Origin: Arthrobacter sunyaminii
Lineage (GTDB): Bacteria > Actinomycetota > Actinomycetes > Actinomycetales > Micrococcaceae
DNA: 64,000 nt
Assembly: GCF_018866305.1 (NCBI RefSeq)
Contig: NZ_CP076456.1
Span: 310,001-374,000, forward strand
Direction: 5' to 3'
A program made the translations under genes and the position numbers. Shown piece after piece: positions 52,445 to 61,327 of the stretch; within the stretch, counting starts at the first letter, position 1, and the number at the start of each line of letters is the position of its first letter. The notes below the pieces were generated by a model, which saw only the letters and a program-made list of their open reading frames with translations, was not told the DNA's origin and made no database searches.

Positions 52445-53200
52445 TTAGGCGAGGAGTCCGGTGATTCTTGAGGCGGCGGCCTGCAGCAGGGGAACTGCCG
52501 TCTCGCCGAGGTTGCTTCGTGCGGAAATGACGTTCAGGCAGGCAGGAACGCCGGATACGGCGGCGTCGAGGGGAACTGCCAGGCCGTGCATGTTGGGTTC
52601 CACCTCGCCGTATGTGCCGGCAAAACCTTCGCGGCGGACCCGGGCTACGGACTCGGGTTCGCCCGGAACTTCAGGGTCGGCCGCGAGCAGCGCGTGCCCG
52701 GCCGCGCCGATGGTCAGAGAGTGTGAGCTGCCTTCCGAAAAGGTCACGTGGTAGGCGCCGTCCGCCGGGGAGATCACGGCGAGCGCAACGGCCTCCTGCC
52801 CCTGCCGGACGATGAGCGAAACCGTCGCGCCCAGCTGATCGGCCAGTTCCCGCAGCAGCGGCCTCGCGGCGGCAACGAGGGATGAATGCGCGGCGGAGGA
52901 CAGGGTCAGCAGTCCTGCAGCGCCGCGGTAGCGGCCGTCAGGGCCCCGGTGAACCAGGCGTGCGTCCTCCAGGGTGTTCAAAAGGCGGTAGGCAACCGTG
53001 CGGTGGATTCCGGCGTGCTCGGCGACATCCGCCACGGTCATGCCGTCCGGTGCGGCCGCCACGGCGCGCAGCACGTCCAGCCCCCGGGCGAGGGTCTGGG
53101 ATCCTGCGGTGCGGGACTGTGCGGTGCTGGACTGTGCAGTGCCGGACTCAGGGGTGCGGGGCTGGGCGGTGCGTGCCGCTTCGGTCTGGTGTTGGGCCAC
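52445..53200 (-). CDS. IclR-family transcriptional regulator
   Basis: Protein of 251 residues. The N-terminus is low-complexity (Thr/Ser/Gln repeats, about 1-35), followed by an IclR helix-turn-helix (about 36-95: GLDVLRAVAAAPDGMTVADVA, HRTVAYRLLNTLED) and the effector domain (about 110-245: SEGSSHSLTIGAAGHALLA, RREGFAGTYGEVEP, VPACLNVISARSN). GTG start at 53200; ribosome site weak. It sits between mhpA and the mhpDFE genes and probably controls the aromatic cluster in response to a phenylpropionate-type effector. Confidence 0.85.
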   Translation of the reverse strand: MAQHQTEAARTAQPRTPESGTAQSSTAQSRTAGSQTLARGLDVLRAVAAAPDGMTVADVAEHAGIHRTVAYRLLNTLEDARLVHRGPDGRYRGAAGLLTLSSAAHSSLVAAARPLLRELADQLGATVSLIVRQGQEAVALAVISPADGAYHVTFSEGSSHSLTIGAAGHALLAADPEVPGEPESVARVRREGFAGTYGEVEPNMHGLAVPLDAAVSGVPACLNVISARSNLGETAVPLLQAAASRITGLLA

Positions 53201-53227
53201 GGTGACGATCTTTCCACAGGAACGCCG

Positions 53228-53261
53228 GAGGCAGGGTCCGCGGGATGCGGAACCCTGCCTC
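53228..53261 (-). terminator. Terminator of the mhp operon
   Basis: Arms GAGGCAGGGT and ACCCTGCCTC (10 bp) with an extra CCGC/GCGG inner pairing, just after the aldolase stop on the minus strand and before the IclR start. Confidence 0.75.
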
Positions 53262-53296
53262 GTCTGTTGGTGCTGGTCTGCTGCTTGCCTGGCTGC

Positions 53297-54322
53297 TTAT
53301 TTGGCGCCGGCAAGCTGAACGGCGACATCCACGATCATGTCTTCCTGACCGCCCACGTACCCCGCCTTGCCGATTTCCTCCAGGATCCGGTACGCCGGAA
53401 CACCGTAGCGGTCAGCTGCGCGCTCGGCATGGATCAGGAAGGAGGAGTACACACCGGCATAGCCCTGCATGATGGAGGCGCGGTCCATGACGGGCATACG
53501 GGTGATGAACGGCTTCACGACGTCCTCGGCCGCAGCCATCAGCGCCTGGGTGTCCACGCCGGTGGCGATGTCCAGGCGGTCGAACGCGGCTGCAAGGACC
53601 TCGGTGGGGGAGTTGCCGGCACCGGCGCCCAGGGCCACCAGCGTGCCGTCGATCTGCTTGGCTCCGGCACGCACGGCGAACACCGAGTTCGCCACGCCGA
53701 AGCTCATGTTCTGGTGGCCGTGGAAGCCAACCTGCGCGTCATCGCCCAGTTCGGACACGAGGGCTTCCACGCGGTCGGACACGTCCTCCAGGATCAAGGC
53801 ACCCGCGGAGTCCACCACGTAGACGCACTGGCAGCCGGCGTCGGCCATGATCCGGGCCTGCTTCGCCAGGTTCCCCGGGGTGGTGCGGTGCGAGAGCATC
53901 AGGAAGCCCACCGTTTCCATGCCCAGCTTGCGGGCGTGCTGGAAGTGCTGGATCGAGATGTCGGCCTCGGTGCAGTGGGTGGCAATGCGAGCCACTGATG
54001 CACCGGCGTCGTGCGCCTGGTTCAGGTCATGGATGGTGCCCAGCCCCGGCAGCATGAGGACGGCAATCCGGGCCCGCTTCGCCTCGTCCACTGCCGCTTT
54101 GATGAGGTCCAGTTCCGGTGTCAGGGAGAACCCGTAGTTGAAGGAGGAACCGCCCAGCCCGTCACCGTGGGTGACTTCAATGACGTCAACGCGGGCGTCA
54201 TCCAGGGCCCGGACCACGTCGCGGACGTGGCGTTCCGTGAACTTGTGGCTCATGGCATGGGAGCCGTCGCGCAGGGTGGTGTCGGTGAGGCGGACGCTGA
54301 AGGGCGCAGTCGTGGTGCTCAA
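53297..54322 (-). CDS. mhpE: 4-hydroxy-2-oxovalerate aldolase
   Basis: Protein of 341 residues, class II pyruvate aldolase making pyruvate and acetaldehyde. [16 protein letters not shown] (HMGL-like motif), [33 protein letters not shown] with metal ligands and the C-terminal [19 protein letters not shown] helix are as in DmpG/MhpE/HsaF. TTG start at 54322 has AGGAG 6 nt upstream. Adjacent acetaldehyde dehydrogenase (10 bp upstream) supports channelling in a bifunctional complex. Confidence 0.93.
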   Translation of the reverse strand: MSTTTAPFSVRLTDTTLRDGSHAMSHKFTERHVRDVVRALDDARVDVIEVTHGDGLGGSSFNYGFSLTPELDLIKAAVDEAKRARIAVLMLPGLGTIHDLNQAHDAGASVARIATHCTEADISIQHFQHARKLGMETVGFLMLSHRTTPGNLAKQARIMADAGCQCVYVVDSAGALILEDVSDRVEALVSELGDDAQVGFHGHQNMSFGVANSVFAVRAGAKQIDGTLVALGAGAGNSPTEVLAAAFDRLDIATGVDTQALMAAAEDVVKPFITRMPVMDRASIMQGYAGVYSSFLIHAERAADRYGVPAYRILEEIGKAGYVGGQEDMIVDVAVQLAGAK

Positions 54323-54331
54323 GGGATGCTC

Positions 54332-55294
54332 CTAGTTGCTCTGGGTGCCGGCGGCGGCCAGCTCGGCGGAACGCTCGTCCATGCGCTGTGCGAGCAGGTC
54401 GGCGGTACGGGTGGCGGCGGCGGTGATGATGTCCAGGTTCCCGGCGTATTCCGGCAGGTAGTCGGCGGCGCCGGCCACCTGGACCCAGATGCCTACTCGG
54501 CCGTTGCCGCCCCAGTCCTCGCGGGCGGCGTCGAACTGCGGAGCCACGCGCAGCTCATAGCCGGGCACGTAGTCGCGGATCCTGGCTGCGGCTTCCTCGA
54601 TGGCTGCCCGGATGCGGTCCTGGGTGTCACCGGGCTCGGCGGCTTCTGCCGGGATGGAGCAGTAGATGGTGTTGCGCATCATCATGGGCGGTTCCACCGG
54701 GTTGATGATGATGATGGCCTTGCCGCGCTTGGCGCCGCCCACCGCTTCCAAGGCCTTCGCCGTGGTTTCGGTGAACTCGTCCACGTTGGCGCGGGTGCCC
54801 GGGCCGGCGGACTTCGAGGCGATGGAGGCGACGATTTCCGCGTACTCCACCGGAACAATCGAAGACACTGCGGCAACGATCGGCGTGGTGGCCTGGCCGG
54901 CGCAGGTAATCATGTTCACGTTCATGACGTCGGTCAGCGAATCCAGGTTCACCACCGGGGCCAGGTACGGCCCGACGGCGGCCGGGGTCAGGTCGATGGC
55001 TCGGATGCCGGCTGCCTCGTACTTCGGGGCGTTGGCTTCGTGGGCCTTGGCGGACGTGCACTCGAACACGAAGTCCGGCAGTTCATCCTGGGCCAGGAGC
55101 CAGTCCACGCCCTCGGCGGAGGTGGTCAGTCCCAGGCGGGCGGCGCGGGCCAGGCCGTCGGAAGCCGGATCCACACCGATCATGTACTTGACCTCTACGT
55201 TTTTGCTGCGGCGCATGATTTTGAACATGAGGTCGGTGCCGATATTGCCGGAGCCGACGATCGCAGCGGTCTTCTTCTTGGGCGTTTGTGTCAC
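54332..55294 (-). CDS. mhpF: Acetaldehyde dehydrogenase (acylating)
   Basis: Protein of 320 residues that oxidises acetaldehyde to acetyl-CoA with NAD and Co[15 protein letters not shown] binds NAD; the catalytic Cys131 lies in [24 protein letters not shown] and [15 protein letters not shown] are conserved in DmpF/MhpF/HsaG. GTG start at 55294 with AAGGAA upstream. Forms the aldolase-dehydrogenase complex with the gene that follows. Confidence 0.93.
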   Translation of the reverse strand: MTQTPKKKTAAIVGSGNIGTDLMFKIMRRSKNVEVKYMIGVDPASDGLARAARLGLTTSAEGVDWLLAQDELPDFVFECTSAKAHEANAPKYEAAGIRAIDLTPAAVGPYLAPVVNLDSLTDVMNVNMITCAGQATTPIVAAVSSIVPVEYAEIVASIASKSAGPGTRANVDEFTETTAKALEAVGGAKRGKAIIIINPVEPPMMMRNTIYCSIPAEAAEPGDTQDRIRAAIEEAAARIRDYVPGYELRVAPQFDAAREDWGGNGRVGIWVQVAGAADYLPEYAGNLDIITAAATRTADLLAQRMDERSAELAAAGTQSN

Positions 55295-55414
55295 GGGAGC
55301 TGTTCCTTTGCGGAAGAGGGCGGCTGCTTCACAAGCAGCGGGGCCGGCGCGGAAGGGCGCCGGCAGCCCGAAATCAGATGAACGTTCTATGAAGCGGTGA
55401 TCTGTAAGGCAGAG

Positions 55415-56257
55415 TCAGATAAACCGGATGGTGAGGGACCCCAGGTCCCCGAAGTGGGCCGTGGCTGATTCGCCGGCAACGACGGGAAGGGCCCGGGTGA
55501 AGGAACCGGGCAGGATCAGCTGTCCGGCTTCCAGTGCCACGCCCTGCTCGCCCAGGACGTTGGCCAGCCATGCCAGCGGGGCCACCGGGTCACCCATGAC
55601 GGCGTCTCCGGTTCCGGTTTCGCGGACCTCTCCGTCGATGAGCAGTGAGCAGGTGACCGAGGTCAGGTCCTCGACGGAGACGGGCAGGGCTGTGGTGCCC
55701 ACCGCAATCGCGCCGCAGGAAGCGTTGTCCGCCACGGTGTCCAGGAGTTTGATATCCCAGTCGGCAATCCGGGAGTCGATGATCTCGATGGCGGGGTAGA
55801 CGGCGCCGATAGCTGCGCGGGCCTGCTCCAGGGTGACGCCCGGACCCTGCAGGGTCTCCTGCAGCACAAACCCGAACTCGGGCTCCACCTTCGGCGAGAT
55901 GAAGTCGCCGGCGGGCACGGCGTCGTCGTCGCGGTGCACCATGTCGGCGAAGAAATAGCCGAAGTCCGGCGAATCCACACCGAGCTGGCGCTGCATTGCC
56001 GGGGACGTCAGTCCCACTTTGCGTCCGGCCAGGATCCGGCCGCCGGCAAGGTGCCGCTCCAGCTGGCGGCTCTGGATCATGTAGGCGTCATCGAGCGTCA
56101 GGTCCAGCACCCGGTCCCGCAAAGGAGCCACGGGAACCAGCGTCCGGGTGGCTTCGAAAAGCTCATCGGCCAGACGGATCATTTGCTCGCTGCGGGTGGC
56201 ATCAGCGGACGGGTTGGACGTCCAATCCGCTGCGCCGGCCTCTGCTGCCGCCGTCAC
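55415..56257 (-). CDS. mhpD: 2-keto-4-pentenoate hydratase (MhpD-like)
   Basis: Protein of 280 residues of the FAH-like hydratase family. GRKVGLTSPAMQRQLGVDSPDFGYFF, KVEPEFGFVL (metal-binding Glu cluster), PAIEIIDSRI and the C-terminal GSLTIRF are diagnostic. It adds water to 2-hydroxypenta-2,4-dienoate to give 4-hydroxy-2-oxovalerate. GTG start overlaps the mhpB stop by 4 bp (GTGA). A 120-bp gap follows before mhpF. Confidence 0.92.
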   Translation of the reverse strand: MTAAAEAGAADWTSNPSADATRSEQMIRLADELFEATRTLVPVAPLRDRVLDLTLDDAYMIQSRQLERHLAGGRILAGRKVGLTSPAMQRQLGVDSPDFGYFFADMVHRDDDAVPAGDFISPKVEPEFGFVLQETLQGPGVTLEQARAAIGAVYPAIEIIDSRIADWDIKLLDTVADNASCGAIAVGTTALPVSVEDLTSVTCSLLIDGEVRETGTGDAVMGDPVAPLAWLANVLGEQGVALEAGQLILPGSFTRALPVVAGESATAHFGDLGSLTIRFI

Positions 56258-57195
56258 GGGACCAGCACCGCCGTGGTGACACCGAAGCCGGCAATGTATT
56301 CCTTGATCGGCTTGTAGAACTCATAGGTCACTTCATACTCGCCGCAGGCCCGCAGCGCGGAGTAAGCGGCAACCCAGGTGCGCACCTCGTGGGAGGAATG
56401 GCCGGCGACGGCGTCCATTTCCGCGGGGACATAGGCGTCGAACCGGGAAACGTCGCCGGACCGGCAAACGTCCAGGAAGGCGCGGTCCCATTCCGGATTG
56501 AGGTCCATGATGTCGGCCTCGCCGCGGGCAAAAGCCTTGGCGGTGTCGATGGTGCGCTGCTGGCGGGCGGCCCGGGCTTCAGGGGTGGGGTGGCGTCCGT
56601 CGGTGAGGAAAGCACGCTGCTCTTCGGTGGCCGTGGCGATCTGCGGAACGGGCGGATCATGGGACAGCCCGCCGGAACCAATGAACAGGACTTTCTTGTC
56701 GCTGTTCTTGAAGTAGTTGCCCACTGCGGTGCCGAACTCGCGGATCCGGCTCATCTTGGAGAAGGGCGGGGCCACCGAGTTGATGAACACGGGAATGACA
56801 GGAACTTCGCTCAGGTCGCCGTAGATGATTTCCATGGGCTGGACGGCGCCGTGATCGACTTCCATCTTCCGTGAAATAGCGGTCTCGATGTCCTGGTCGA
56901 TGACATACTGCGCCAGTTCATGGGCGATGTCCGTCGGGACGTTCAGGGGACCGTCCCAGGAGTCGTAGTCGCCGGTGCCGTGTGCTTCGTAGCCGATGCA
57001 GAAAGGCGGCATCAGATCGTAAAAAAAGCCGTTGTAGTGGTCCGGACCAAAGTTCACGATCAGGTCCGGCTTGAACTCAGCGGCGAACGCCCGTACCTGG
57101 TCGAAGGCCGCCTCAACGGCGGCTTTAACCTCGGCCGGCGGATCGGTGTGTTCGAGCAACGGGCTGTGTGACATGCACACGAGGGCCTGCTTCAT
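56254..57195 (-). CDS. mhpB: 2,3-dihydroxyphenylpropionate 1,2-dioxygenase (MhpB-like)
   Basis: Class III (LigB-type) extradiol ring-cleavage dioxygenase of 313 residues. MKQALVCMSHSPLLEH has the first His near the start; NFGPDHYNGFFYDLMPPFCIG, MEVDHGAVQPME and IGSGGLSHDPP carry further Fe-binding and catalytic residues. Length and order match MhpB. AAAGGAG precedes the ATG at 57195. It opens the ring of 2,3-dihydroxyphenylpropionate between C1 and C2. Confidence 0.92.
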   Translation of the reverse strand: MKQALVCMSHSPLLEHTDPPAEVKAAVEAAFDQVRAFAAEFKPDLIVNFGPDHYNGFFYDLMPPFCIGYEAHGTGDYDSWDGPLNVPTDIAHELAQYVIDQDIETAISRKMEVDHGAVQPMEIIYGDLSEVPVIPVFINSVAPPFSKMSRIREFGTAVGNYFKNSDKKVLFIGSGGLSHDPPVPQIATATEEQRAFLTDGRHPTPEARAARQQRTIDTAKAFARGEADIMDLNPEWDRAFLDVCRSGDVSRFDAYVPAEMDAVAGHSSHEVRTWVAAYSALRACGEYEVTYEFYKPIKEYIAGFGVTTAVLVP

Positions 57196-57285
57196 GGCAT
57201 TACTCCTTTGGATCGTCCTGCATTCATTGCACACCCGGCGGCGCGAGTCCTCCGCACGCCTGTTCCGTCCTGCGGTACGCGGGGC

Positions 57286-57735
57286 TTACTTGCCCAATGA
57301 GCGTTCCTTGAGCACATACGTAAACGTGGAGTGCACCAGGTCCTTGCCGGCTGCGTCACGAACCGTCACCTCGGCCACGGCCACGGATCCGCCGCCGCGC
57401 AGGATGCGTGCGGTGGCAACGGCGGGGGAGGCCTTTGAATTGGACATGAAGTTCAGGCTGGACTGAACGGCCAGGGGGAACTGGCCGGACCCGGCGTAGG
57501 CCTGCATGGCCAGCAGAGTTCCGGTGATGTCGGCAGCACCGAACAGCGCGGCCGCGGAGAACATTCCGTTGGCCTGGGCCAGCGGATCGGTCAGCGGCAT
57601 GCTCATGCTGATCGATTCACCGTCAACGGCGTGCGGTTCCAGGCCGAGGGTGACAGCGATGTCGTCGAAACCGCGCGCGGCGGTGAACTTCTCCATAAAG
57701 GCGGTGAAGTCTTCGAGGGTAGCGGGCAGTGCCAT
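57286..57735 (-). CDS. PaaI-type hotdog thioesterase
   Basis: Protein of 149 residues with a hotdog-fold pattern: LGLEPHAVDGESISMSMPLTDPL, QANGMFSAAALFGAADITGTLL and TVRDAAGKDLVHSTFTYVL. The usual PaaI HGG is replaced by NGM, so catalysis is uncertain. AAAGGA precedes the ATG. It is 90 bp upstream of mhpB and probably the first gene of that transcript. A thioesterase is not a standard step in this CoA-free pathway; it may relieve CoA esters of aromatic acids. Confidence 0.72.
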   Translation of the reverse strand: MALPATLEDFTAFMEKFTAARGFDDIAVTLGLEPHAVDGESISMSMPLTDPLAQANGMFSAAALFGAADITGTLLAMQAYAGSGQFPLAVQSSLNFMSNSKASPAVATARILRGGGSVAVAEVTVRDAAGKDLVHSTFTYVLKERSLGK

Positions 57736-57789
57736 GGGCGAATCCTTTGAACGTGTTGGGGGTCTGTATCTTCCTGCAACCCTAACGAC

Positions 57790-57822
57790 GGCGGCACCCG
57801 GCTCTTGAAGCCGGGTGCCGCC
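57790..57822 (-). terminator. Terminator of the MFS transporter gene
   Basis: Perfect 14-bp stem GGCGGCACCCGGCT (57790-57803) / AGCCGGGTGCCGCC (57809-57822) with 5-nt loop CTTGA, 25 bp after the transporter stop on the minus strand and before the thioesterase start. Confidence 0.85.
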
Positions 57823-57847
57823 AGGCAGAACAGGAGCAGGTGCCCGG

Positions 57848-59227
57848 TTATCCGACCGAAGCCAAATCGGCGTCGTCGCGGGCGGTCTGCTCACGGGCCG
57901 ACCTGCCGCGTGTTTCCTTGGAAAGGATCACTGACGCGGCGCCCACCGCAATGAGCGCGATGAAGTACCAGGCAATGTTGTCCGTGCCGCGGCCGTTGTC
58001 CAGATCGATCAGCCAGGTGGCCAGCAGCGGAGCCGTGCCGGCGCCCAGGACCGAACCCAGCTGGAAGGTCAGCGAAACGCCGGTGTAACGGTCCTGGGTG
58101 TCGAACTTCTCCGCCAGGAAGGCGCCGATCGGGCCGTACATCGAGGCCTGGATGATGGGGTTGCCCACCATGAACGCCAGCGCAATCAGCCAGAAGCTGC
58201 CCGAGTTGAACATCGCAAACATGGGGAACACCAGTGCCACGGAGATTCCCGCTCCGGCGAGCATCACCGGGCGGCGGCCGAACTTGTCGGACAGCCAGGC
58301 AAAGAACGGGATCGCAAAAATGTGCACGAAGGAGGACGCCGTGAGCATCATCAGTGCCGTCTGCCGGTCCACGGCACCGGTGCCGACTACGTAGGGGACC
58401 ATGAAGACTGCGAGCAGCGCCTGCATGAAGAGCGGGCCGGCGGCAGCGAGAATGCCGTAGAGCGAGGACAGGGGGTACTTCTTCAGAACCCGCAGGATCG
58501 GCACGCCTGTGTGCACCGTTCCCGCCGCACGTGCCTCCACGAAGTCGGGGGACTCGGTGACGCGGTAGCGCAGGTAAAGGCCGATAATCACCAGGGCGGC
58601 GGAGAGGAGGAAGGGAATGCGCCAGCCCCAGCTGAGAAAGTCGTCCTCAGGCAGGCCCGCGAAAAGGCCAAGGATCAGCGTCGCCAGCACCGAGCCGGTG
58701 GGACCGCCGGTGACGGCGATGGACGCGGCAAAGCCGCGGTTCTTCTCCTTGACGTGTTCGGCGGCCATCAGTGTGGCACCGGCCCACTCACCGCCGACGG
58801 CGAGGCCCTGGACCACGCGGAGGAAGACCAGGAGCAGCGGCGCGGCTACGCCGATGGCGGCATACGTGGGCATGAGCCCGATGGCGACGGACACCAGACC
58901 CATCATCATCAGGGTGATAAACAGCATGTTCTTGCGGCCGTACTTGTCACCGAAATGGCCGAAAAGCACGCCGCCGATGGGCCGTGAAATGTATCCGGCC
59001 AGCAGGATCACGAAGGACAGGATGGTGCCCAGCGTGGGATCCATGTCTGCCGAGAAGAACAACTTGGGAAAAACCAGGCCCGCGGCAGCGGCATAGAGAA
59101 GGAAGTCGTAGTACTCGACAGTCGAGCCCAGGAAGCTGGAGACGAGCGCGCGGCGAGAGTCCTTCCCGGTGGTGTGGTGTCCTGCCGCGGGCGGGGACGG
59201 AGGCAGGGCGGCGGATGGTGATGGCAT
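57848..59227 (-). CDS. MHS-type MFS transporter (aromatic acid/H+ symporter-like)
   Basis: Protein of 459 residues with about 12 membrane helices. STVEYYDFLLYAAAAGLVFP is the metabolite:H+ symporter start, GHFGDKYGRKNML is the MFS loop 2-3 motif, LLLVFLRVVQGLAVGGEWAGA is TM5, and LSDKFGRRPVML the equivalent in the second half. Likely imports a phenylpropionate-type acid with protons; substrate inferred from the cluster. The ATG at 59227 has GGGAGA upstream. Monocistronic: a terminator follows. Confidence 0.85.
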   Translation of the reverse strand: MPSPSAALPPSPPAAGHHTTGKDSRRALVSSFLGSTVEYYDFLLYAAAAGLVFPKLFFSADMDPTLGTILSFVILLAGYISRPIGGVLFGHFGDKYGRKNMLFITLMMMGLVSVAIGLMPTYAAIGVAAPLLLVFLRVVQGLAVGGEWAGATLMAAEHVKEKNRGFAASIAVTGGPTGSVLATLILGLFAGLPEDDFLSWGWRIPFLLSAALVIIGLYLRYRVTESPDFVEARAAGTVHTGVPILRVLKKYPLSSLYGILAAAGPLFMQALLAVFMVPYVVGTGAVDRQTALMMLTASSFVHIFAIPFFAWLSDKFGRRPVMLAGAGISVALVFPMFAMFNSGSFWLIALAFMVGNPIIQASMYGPIGAFLAEKFDTQDRYTGVSLTFQLGSVLGAGTAPLLATWLIDLDNGRGTDNIAWYFIALIAVGAASVILSKETRGRSAREQTARDDADLASVG

Positions 59228-59385
59228 GGGGTCTCCCGGAAGAAATGTGCAGATAACTCCTATGAGCCTGATGGGCGTGACGGGCATCACCCCAGTGGCC
59301 GTGCCGCGGTGTGGAACACGCGACGGTGAGATTTCGCTCCTCCGGGACCCGGATTGCGCGGCCCCGCGGGGCCAGACCCCTATTT

Positions 59386-59401
59386 GACAAAGGTCTTTGT
59401 C
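59386..59401. promoter_or_regulatory. Inverted repeat GACAAAGGTCTTTGTC overlapping a TTGACA box
   Basis: Perfect 7-2-7 palindrome about 110 bp before the dioxygenase start. Its left arm overlaps an exact -35 hexamer TTGACA (59384-59389), so binding would block transcription of the dioxygenase operon. The -10 is unclear. Confidence 0.55.
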
Positions 59402-59511
59402 CTAGTGTTCGGAACGCTGGTTGGTGTCCGGCCTGTAACCGGGGTGAGATGGAACCAACGCAATTGTGCCGACCGGCGCCTGCCGCCGACCCGTCAGAAG
59501 GAATGATCCAC

Positions 59512-60879
59512 ATGAGCACCGAGGACTCCTGCCCGTCGAAGGCCAATCCGGCCATTGGTCGGCTGCCGCGCCCGGCTTCCATGAACACCAATGTCGATGT
59601 GTCCACGCTGGTGGACACCGACGGCGGAATGATTGACCGTTCCATCTACACCGACCGGGGCATTTACGGCCAGGAAATGCGCCGCGTGTTTGCCCGCAGC
59701 TGGCTGTTCCTGGCCCATGAGAGCCAGTTCAAGAAGCCCGGAGACTTCTTCACCACGTTCATGGGCGAGGATCCGGTGATTGTCACCATGGACAAAACCA
59801 AGACCATCCGCGCCTACCTGAACTCGTGCCGGCACCGCGGAGTCCGCCTGTGCCGGGCCGATGCCGGCGCCACCAAGATGTTTACCTGCACGTACCACGG
59901 CTGGTCCTTTGACCTGGCCGGTGCCCTGCAGTCCGTGCCCAATGAGCAGGCCTACCCGGAGGATTTCGACCGGAAGGACTGGAGCCTCATCGACGTGCCC
60001 AGCCTGGCCACGTACAAGGGACTCATCTTCGGAAACTGGGACCCCAACGCCGAACCCCTCGAGGAGAGCCTGGGGGACATGCGGTATTACATGGACGCCA
60101 TGCTGGACCGTGATCCCGAAGGCACCGAGGTCATGGGCGGGGTCATGAAGTGGGAGCTGGAGGGCAACTGGAAGCTCGCCGCTGAGCAGTTCGCCACGGA
60201 CTGGTACCACGTGAACATGTCCCACGCTTCGGCGCTGATGGTCATGTCACCCACCGGGCGCGGCCCCAAGGCCGAAATCGCCGCCACCCCGGGCCGGCAG
60301 TTCGTGGCGCCCAACGGCCACGGTGCAGGGTTCCCCACCCATCCGAAATCCCGTTTCGACGCCGGCCCCGTCCACGAGTATTACGACTACCCGGCCCTGC
60401 GCGAGCGGCTGGGCGATGCCGCCGTGGAAGGTCCCATGACCACCGGGCACGCCACGGTGTTCCCGAACTTCTCCTACCTTCCGGTCAATGGATCCATCCG
60501 CGTCTGGCATCCCAAGGGACCGGACAAGATTGAGGTCTGGGCCTGGATCCTTGTGGACAAGTCCATGCCGGATGAGGTCAAGGACGCGCAGCGGCTGTAC
60601 AACCTGCGCACCTTTGGGCCCTCGGGCATCTTCGAGGCCGACGACGGCGAGAACTGGTCCGAGGTCCAGGCCATCTCGCACGGCTTCGTGACCAACAGCG
60701 TGCCGCTGAACTTCCAGATGGGCATTGGCAGCGAACGGAACGACGGCGTGTACCCCGGCCAGACCTCCGAGCTGTACTCCGATGCCGCCGGGCGCTCGTT
60801 CTACAAGCACTGGGCCGGCCTGATGAATACGCCGGCCTGGCATGAGCAGGGCAAACAGAGCCAGCAGCCGGGGCAGTAA
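59512..60879 (+). CDS. hcaE: Rieske aromatic-ring dioxygenase alpha subunit (HcaE-like)
   Basis: Protein of 455 residues. The Rieske [2Fe-2S] ligands are Cys106-x-His108 and Cys126-x2-His129; the mononuclear iron triad fits Asp/His in DWYHVNMSHAS (Asp230, His233, His238) with a further acid later. The bulk matches large subunits of ring-hydroxylating dioxygenases. AGAAGGA precedes the ATG at 59512; another ATG is at 59503. With the ferredoxin, reductase, beta subunit and dihydrodiol dehydrogenase that follow, it resembles 3-phenylpropionate/cinnamate dioxygenase; benzoate- or biphenyl-type substrates remain possible. Confidence 0.85.
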   Translation: MSTEDSCPSKANPAIGRLPRPASMNTNVDVSTLVDTDGGMIDRSIYTDRGIYGQEMRRVFARSWLFLAHESQFKKPGDFFTTFMGEDPVIVTMDKTKTIRAYLNSCRHRGVRLCRADAGATKMFTCTYHGWSFDLAGALQSVPNEQAYPEDFDRKDWSLIDVPSLATYKGLIFGNWDPNAEPLEESLGDMRYYMDAMLDRDPEGTEVMGGVMKWELEGNWKLAAEQFATDWYHVNMSHASALMVMSPTGRGPKAEIAATPGRQFVAPNGHGAGFPTHPKSRFDAGPVHEYYDYPALRERLGDAAVEGPMTTGHATVFPNFSYLPVNGSIRVWHPKGPDKIEVWAWILVDKSMPDEVKDAQRLYNLRTFGPSGIFEADDGENWSEVQAISHGFVTNSVPLNFQMGIGSERNDGVYPGQTSELYSDAAGRSFYKHWAGLMNTPAWHEQGKQSQQPGQ

Positions 60880-60907
60880 CAGCCATTTTTGAGTTAGGAC
60901 TTTTATC

Positions 60908-61258
60908 ATGAGCGAAGCAATCAACCTGGGCAGCATGGACGACATCGACGAGGGCGAAGCGAAGGTGGTTTCCGGAGCCGAAAACGGCACCGGGGAGGAC
61001 ATCGCTGTTTTCCACGCCGAGGACGGCAATTTTTACGCCCTCGATGACAACTGCACCCACGAAACCGCGTCCCTGGCGGACGGCTGGATTGAGGGAACCG
61101 AGGTGGAATGCCCGGTGCACTCCGCGAAGTTCTGCCTGAAGTCCGGAACCGCGCTGTGCATGCCGGCGACGATTGCCGCGCGAACCCACAAAGTAGTTGT
61201 CGAAGACGGTGAGGTGCTGCTCTACCCGAACACCTCAGCAGTGCCGGCGTCTGCCTGA
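60908..61258 (+). CDS. hcaC: Rieske ferredoxin of the dioxygenase (HcaC-like)
   Basis: Protein of 116 residues. [2Fe-2S] ligands Cys49-x-His51 and Cys68-x2-His71 lie in NCTHETASL and ECPVHSAKFCLKSG. Shuttles electrons from the reductase to the alpha subunit. ATG 28 bp after the alpha-subunit stop. Confidence 0.9.
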   Translation: MSEAINLGSMDDIDEGEAKVVSGAENGTGEDIAVFHAEDGNFYALDDNCTHETASLADGWIEGTEVECPVHSAKFCLKSGTALCMPATIAARTHKVVVEDGEVLLYPNTSAVPASA

Positions 61259-61327
61259 CCACCCGCGCTACGGCCTGAACCGGCCACCGCTGCACCGAGC
61301 TGTACCGATCTGCAAGGAAGAACATTC

